Source: Symbiodinium kawagutii
Taxonomy: Eukaryota > Sar > Dinophyceae > Suessiales > Symbiodiniaceae
Reading direction: 5' to 3'
Length of the DNA: 64,000 nucleotides
Assembly (NCBI GenBank): GCA_009767595.1
Contig: VSDK01010468.1
Span: 133,342 to 197,341 of the forward strand
The notes under the pieces were generated by a model. That model made no database searches. It saw only the letters and a list, made by a program, of their open reading frames with translations, and was not told where the DNA came from. Below, piece by piece: positions 60,347-64,000 of this stretch (its first letter is position 1; every line of letters begins with the position of its first letter). The translations under genes and the position numbers were made by a program.

Positions 60347-60869
60347 GTCGAGCTATCAGTCCGTGAATCGTTCATTGATTGCAGGTGCGGGAGATGAACG
60401 GCCGTTGGTCAGAATCGGGAACTCCTGACTTTCACCTCCCAAAAATGACTACTGAAGCGATGCGTTTCTTGGGATGTTCACTTCCACAACTTCAAGGCGG
60501 ATTGGAGTATGAAACACCGAGATGGTTCATTCCGTGTACGGTACCTTGCTCACATCGACATTGGCACGCTGGGGAACAAGAAGTTGATATGCGGATGGGC
60601 TCCCAAACAACATCCATGCTGGTGCGATGTGATGCGATGTGTTCTTGATTTGGGCTGGATATAAATTGGGATTTTCCCCCTTCAAATCATGTTCCCCATG
60701 AAATTGGGATTTTCGTCCCATGAATTGAGATTTTCCCCTGCAAATGACTGGTATTTTCCATGTTTCATCGTGGTAGCGTCTCTGGCCAGTGTATCCCAAC
60801 CTGGTGCTGGACCCAAGACATTGGAAGATGTCCTTCTCGTCTCTGCCATGTCGATGGATACAGATGGTA

Positions 60870-60998
60870 GATATGGGGGTTAAAACCCTTAGTCCCCCTG
60901 GTTCCCCTATCATTAACCATTGTTTTCCCTATGATTGGTTGGTCAGAACCCCTTTGTATTGGCGTTTATTGGTTGGTCAATATTGACCCATAGCCATA
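60870..60998 (+). mobile_element. family C element
   Basis: atatgggggttaaaaccc … atattgacccatagccatat; the core has an extra tggttggtcagaacccc segment. Confidence 0.82.
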
Positions 60999-61128
60999 TT
61001 GTCTCACATTGTGCCCCCTATTCTGCATCCTTGGGGGTGCTTGGTTGCTTTGTCCCTCGGTTGTGCCTGGTTGCCAACGCCTGGTCGGAGCCTGGTTGCT
61101 GGTCATTGCGTTCGTTTCGTCGCCGGAG

Positions 61129-61176
61129 GCTGGAAGGTTTTTTGGACGAAGAAGCGGAGAACTTCACGCTGAAGAT
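61129..61176 (+). CDS. RBM25: RBM25-like exon: PWI domain core
   Basis: cgccggag|G completes the Glu codon; LEGFLDEEAENFTLKM follows, GT donor (at|gtgcgc). L-D-E-E-A-E-x-F-x-x-K-M is the most conserved stretch of the RBM25 PWI domain and aligns without a gap. Confidence 0.93.
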
Positions 61177-61478
61177 GTGCGCTGGGCCTGGGAGTGATGA
61201 AAAAACACGGGGGTTGTGGCTAAAGAATGGTGAAGTAATCGTGATGTAATGGTGGTGATAATGGTGATAGTGGTGGTGAGAATGGTGGTGATAATGGTGG
61301 TGATAAGGGTGGTGATAACGGTCATATAATGGTAATATAATGCTAATATACTTGTTATATACAGTGATGGTTATATAATGGTAGCAATGGTTAATATGTT
61401 TGAATGTTGTTGGTAAAACGGTTATGACGGCTACAGAAGAATTATTGTTCAGGATTGGATCATGGTAGTGCTATATAA

Positions 61479-61590
61479 CTAGTTGGTGGACGTTGGTGGT
61501 GTTTTAACCTGCTGAGTTTTTCATCATATCGGGTATGGTCGATTGACTTGCGCATGGTTTTCAGAGGGGTGATTGAACCAGCAACCAGTT
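61479..61590. mobile_element. family B element, diverged
   Basis: actagttggtggacgttggtgg … cagaggggtgattgaaccagcaacc, 40 bp before a second, better copy. Confidence 0.6.
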
Positions 61591-61629
61591 CTAAAGTGTC
61601 AATCAGCAAAGGGTGGGTCAACCAACAAT

Positions 61630-61734
61630 CAGTTATGTGGTTGATGGTTTTAAACATTTTATATTTTCCCTAGAAATTATTGACAATGGTTGGTTGACTA
61701 ATATTTTTCATAGGGGTTGAAACCACCAACCAAT
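61630..61734. mobile_element. family B element
   Basis: tgtggttgatggttttaaac … cataggggttgaaaccaccaacc; its core gttgactaatatttttcata is identical to that of the copy at 45497. Confidence 0.82.
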
Positions 61735-61926
61735 TATCCTATCATGTTGGGCTTCATAGAAGAACAGCGATGTCGAAGCATCACCTCCACCTTGGAGCTG
61801 AACGCTCGGTTGGGTACTCACCATCCAGCGAAGCGAGCTGTCAAGAGGCAACCTTCCTCGAAATTTCGGAGATGGACGTTGAGAAGTGCCAACGAACCAT
61901 TTTGGTGATGGATAAGGGTTGATTAG

Positions 61927-62258
61927 AATGGTTTATGGTGATTGTCGGAATGGTTTTTGATGGGAATCATTCCAACAATCACCATAGCGATTCCCATGAA
62001 AAATGCTGTCCTTTTCCAACCTGGAATGGTTTATGGTGATTGTTGGAATGCTTTTTGATGGGAATCATTCCAACAATCACCATAGCGATTCCCATGAAAA
62101 ATGCTGTCCTTTTCCAACCTGGAATGGTTTATGGTGATTGTTGGAATGCTTTTTGATGGGAATCATTCCAACAATCACCATAGCGATTCCCATGAAAAAT
62201 GCTGTCCTTTTCCAACCTGGAATGGTTTATGGTGATTGTTGGAATGCTTTTTGATGGT
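61927..62258. repeat. 98-bp tandem array of hairpin units
   Basis: Units start at 61927, 62025, 62123 and 62221 (partial). Units 2 and 3 look identical. In unit 2, 62032-62050 and 62066-62084 form a perfect 19-bp inverted repeat with a 15-base loop. Confidence 0.95.
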
Positions 62259-62415
62259 TGAGGTTGATTGTTTAGAGTTGGACATTCCATCATTTGATCC
62301 ACCACTGCTGTGGGAATTTCTCGTTGAGTTGATAGATCCCCAGCTTGGCACCACCCGTGACGTCAGCGGCACTCACCAGCGCCTCCGAAGCGCTTCGCTT
62401 CGCGAACCTGTGCAG

Positions 62416-62437
62416 GTGGCGAATGCTCATTTTTGAG
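62416..62437 (+). CDS. RBM25: RBM25-like exon: end of PWI domain
   Basis: cctgtgcag|G completes Met; WRMLIFE follows, the W-R-[ML]-L-I-[FY]-E that ends the domain. GC donor (gag|gcaagc). Read-through to a GT donor at 62457 would add ASRGPEVP-like sequence and is less likely. Confidence 0.9.
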
Positions 62438-63220
62438 GCAAGCAGGGGTCCCGAGGTACCTGTTGGGCCATGGTTGGGCCCCAGCAACGGATACGTATCA
62501 CGGCGAATGTGTGAAGCAAGGATTATATTGGATTTATTGATTGGGGGTACCATTGATATGCTCTATTGATCAACTAGGGGTTTATTAATCCAGGGTTGGC
62601 ACACGCATGTTTACGAAAGCTCAAATGGCCATGTCCAACAGGAAGCCAAGTGCAGATCTAAGTTATTTGAGCATATATATCTATGCGTCACAATTCATTC
62701 CGAACCGGAAGTGTATGATCAAGCAAGTCATAAATGTTGAGATGAGATGGTTGATATCAGATGGGTATGTGCCAAAACAAAGGCACCTCAAAACCAATGG
62801 TTTCCGAGTAAATGATCATTTCCTGATGGGGTCCATTGGTTACCCCAGATGGGTTGTGTTGTTATACCTAGATAAACCTCATCGCCACACAGCTCCTTGA
62901 ACGCCTGGTACATCCCAGCAACGGCTCCCAACCAAGGTTTCCACTCAGCGGCTCCAAAACATCAGCGTTTCATCTTGGATTGAACAAATTATGATCTTTT
63001 TCAATTCTGGTCTTATTTGTTGTTGCATAATACAAGGTTTATCTATATAATGAGTATTATTTGTTGTGCATCTAACAAATTGACACCCGTCGTTGGGATT
63101 CTTGACCATCCATTCGCAAGCATGCTTATCATCGACTTCAAAGGTACCTCAGGCATGGTAATTCTGGAGTTGTATGGCATTATATGGCAATCCACCGTAC
63201 AATCATGGCTGTTGTAGATT

Positions 63221-63322
63221 TGGTGGTTTCTCAAACTAGGAGGACCCCCAAATCATCCTCTAGAAGCCATTTTTATGAATAAACCCGCCATTTTTGGGGT
63301 ACCTCTATTTTGGAAACCGCCA
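63221..63322. mobile_element. family A element, both ends
   Basis: tggtggtttctcaaactagg … gtacctctattttggaaacc, in the last intron. Confidence 0.8.
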
Positions 63323-63858
63323 TTTACCAGTGCCAATGTTTTTCTTGCGTATTCCATTGGTGTAGTTTGTTCCCGTCATCATATGGAATGTGCATTTGAT
63401 CCGCACTGTGGGTTCTGTCCAAGCATTGACCCTTGTTGCTCCTGCTAATGATATGAGAAAAAACAGTGTCCAGAACCATTGGCTGTTTCATATGGGGCCA
63501 GCCTGCCAGTGAGTAGAAAAGGTTTATTGGGCCATTTCCGAAAAATGAAGAAACCCCTCTAGTTGATGGTAAACCCCAAGCTATTTAAGGTAAACAATCG
63601 GGGTGGTTTTATTGCTGGATGTAACTATTATTGCTTATTATCCCCTATGATTCATTAACCATTATTGACCTTTATCAACCATCATAGAGTAGATTATTAA
63701 CTAGTTCAGCCATCATTAATTAACCATCAGTATTAACCCTGATTCATTATTTATATGAATATTAACCACTACTACCAATCCTTGTCAACCCTATCGATCC
63801 AACACAGCTATTTGTGGTTTTGAGCTTGGCTTGGTCGCTTGGCTCCCACAAGTGCCAG

Positions 63859-63882
63859 GTTCTTCGCGTGAAGGCAAGGTAG
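63859..63882 (+). CDS. RBM25: RBM25-like terminal exon and stop codon
   Basis: agtgccag|G acceptor, phase 0, VLRVKAR then TAG. A short basic tail after WRMLIFE is usual for the family. With 7 codons plus stop it is one of the smallest exons; the assignment rests on phase, AG|G and position. Confidence 0.72.
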   Translation, partial: VLRVKAR

Positions 63883-63950
63883 AAATCTCTGCAGGCGCGG
63901 CGGCTGCGTGCTGTGGAGGGGTTGATGCGTATCAATGTTTGTTGCCGGGG
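63883..63950 (+). other. 3' flank / probable 3' UTR
   Basis: GC-rich sequence after the stop codon, running into a GGT repeat at the window end. No AATAAA-like signal is seen; dinoflagellates generally lack one. Confidence 0.4.
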
Positions 63951-64000
63951 TGGTGGTGGTGGTGGTGGTGGTGGTGGTGGTGGTGGTGGTGGTGGTCGTG
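63951..64000. repeat. GGT microsatellite at window end
   Basis: (GGT)n of about 48 bp running to the end of the window. Confidence 0.92.

Larger units (their letters stand above)
10246..63882 (+). other. RBM25: RBM25-like splicing factor gene, about 50 micro-exons, 3' end complete
   Basis: Predicted homologue of RBM25/Snu71, a U1 snRNP-associated nuclear RNA-binding protein that influences 5' splice-site choice. Seen: a Pro/Ala-rich N-terminus, an RRM (RNP2 VYVGRI, RNP1 LTSFGFCDF), a Glu/Lys/Arg-rich helical middle, then a C-terminal PWI domain with the LRPWVKKK signature followed by VTEFLGNEEQ and WRMLIFE. This order is diagnostic of RBM25. Exons add up to about 815 codons, near the family's usual length of about 840. 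Exon ends were chosen by homology, phase continuity and AG|G acceptors. Donors are GT, GC or GA. The 5' end and start codon were not identified; the gene may begin in the first 10 kb or before the window. Introns are filled with inverted-repeat elements and simple repeats. Family assignment is strong; individual N-terminal and some middle exon ends are inferred. Confidence 0.88.

Overview
ORGANISM. This window is nuclear DNA of a eukaryote, most likely a dinoflagellate. It is moderately AT-rich, and non-coding sequence is dominated by drifting ATGGTT/AACCAT-type simple repeats. There are three families of short terminal-inverted-repeat elements. Coding sequence occurs only as tiny, more GC-rich islands on the + strand. 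When exon ends are fixed by protein homology, donors are a mixture of GT, GC and (probably) GA, and every acceptor is AG followed by G. This splice grammar is described for Symbiodiniaceae and other dinoflagellates. A degenerate TTTAGGG tract (32022-32129) also fits the plant/dinoflagellate-type telomere unit. No long intact ORF is a gene here; the longest open frames are trinucleotide runs.

MAIN CONTENT. One gene can be read from about 10.2 kb to its stop codon at 63880-63882: an RBM25-like (yeast Snu71-like) U1 snRNP-associated splicing factor. About 50 exons of 18-97 bp (mean near 50 bp) add up to roughly 2.45 kb, or about 815 codons, in about 53.6 kb. That is close to the 843 residues of human RBM25. 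Domain order matches the family: Pro/Ala/Ser-rich N-terminus (10.2-17.0 kb); RRM with RNP2 (VYVGRI) and RNP1 (LTSFGFCDF) split over six exons, continuing into a helical linker (17.0-23.7 kb); long Glu/Lys/Arg-rich helical region (25.0-45.3 kb); low-complexity linker (45.7-49.4 kb); and PWI domain with the PWV signature split over eight exons (51.8-62.4 kb). Reading phase closes at every junction from 48.9 kb to the stop codon. It also closes at almost every junction from 17 to 46 kb.

UPSTREAM 10 kb. Several short coding-like islands (about 0.36, 1.6, 3.6, 4.9, 5.5, 5.9, 6.3, 7.5 and 9.0 kb) have the same splice grammar but no recognisable homology. They may be 5' exons of the same gene or the end of an upstream gene. 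No start codon could be assigned.

INTRONS. They hold non-autonomous inverted-repeat elements of three families (A: TTTCTCAAAATAGGGG ends; B: GGTTGGTGGTTT ends; C: TATGGCTGTGGGTCA ends). They also hold microsatellites, a 394-bp tandem duplication (18951-19738), a 98-bp hairpin-forming tandem array (61927-62258), an interleaved inverted-repeat pair with pseudoknot topology (50646-50724) and the telomere-like tract. No transposase, rRNA, tRNA or CRISPR array was seen.
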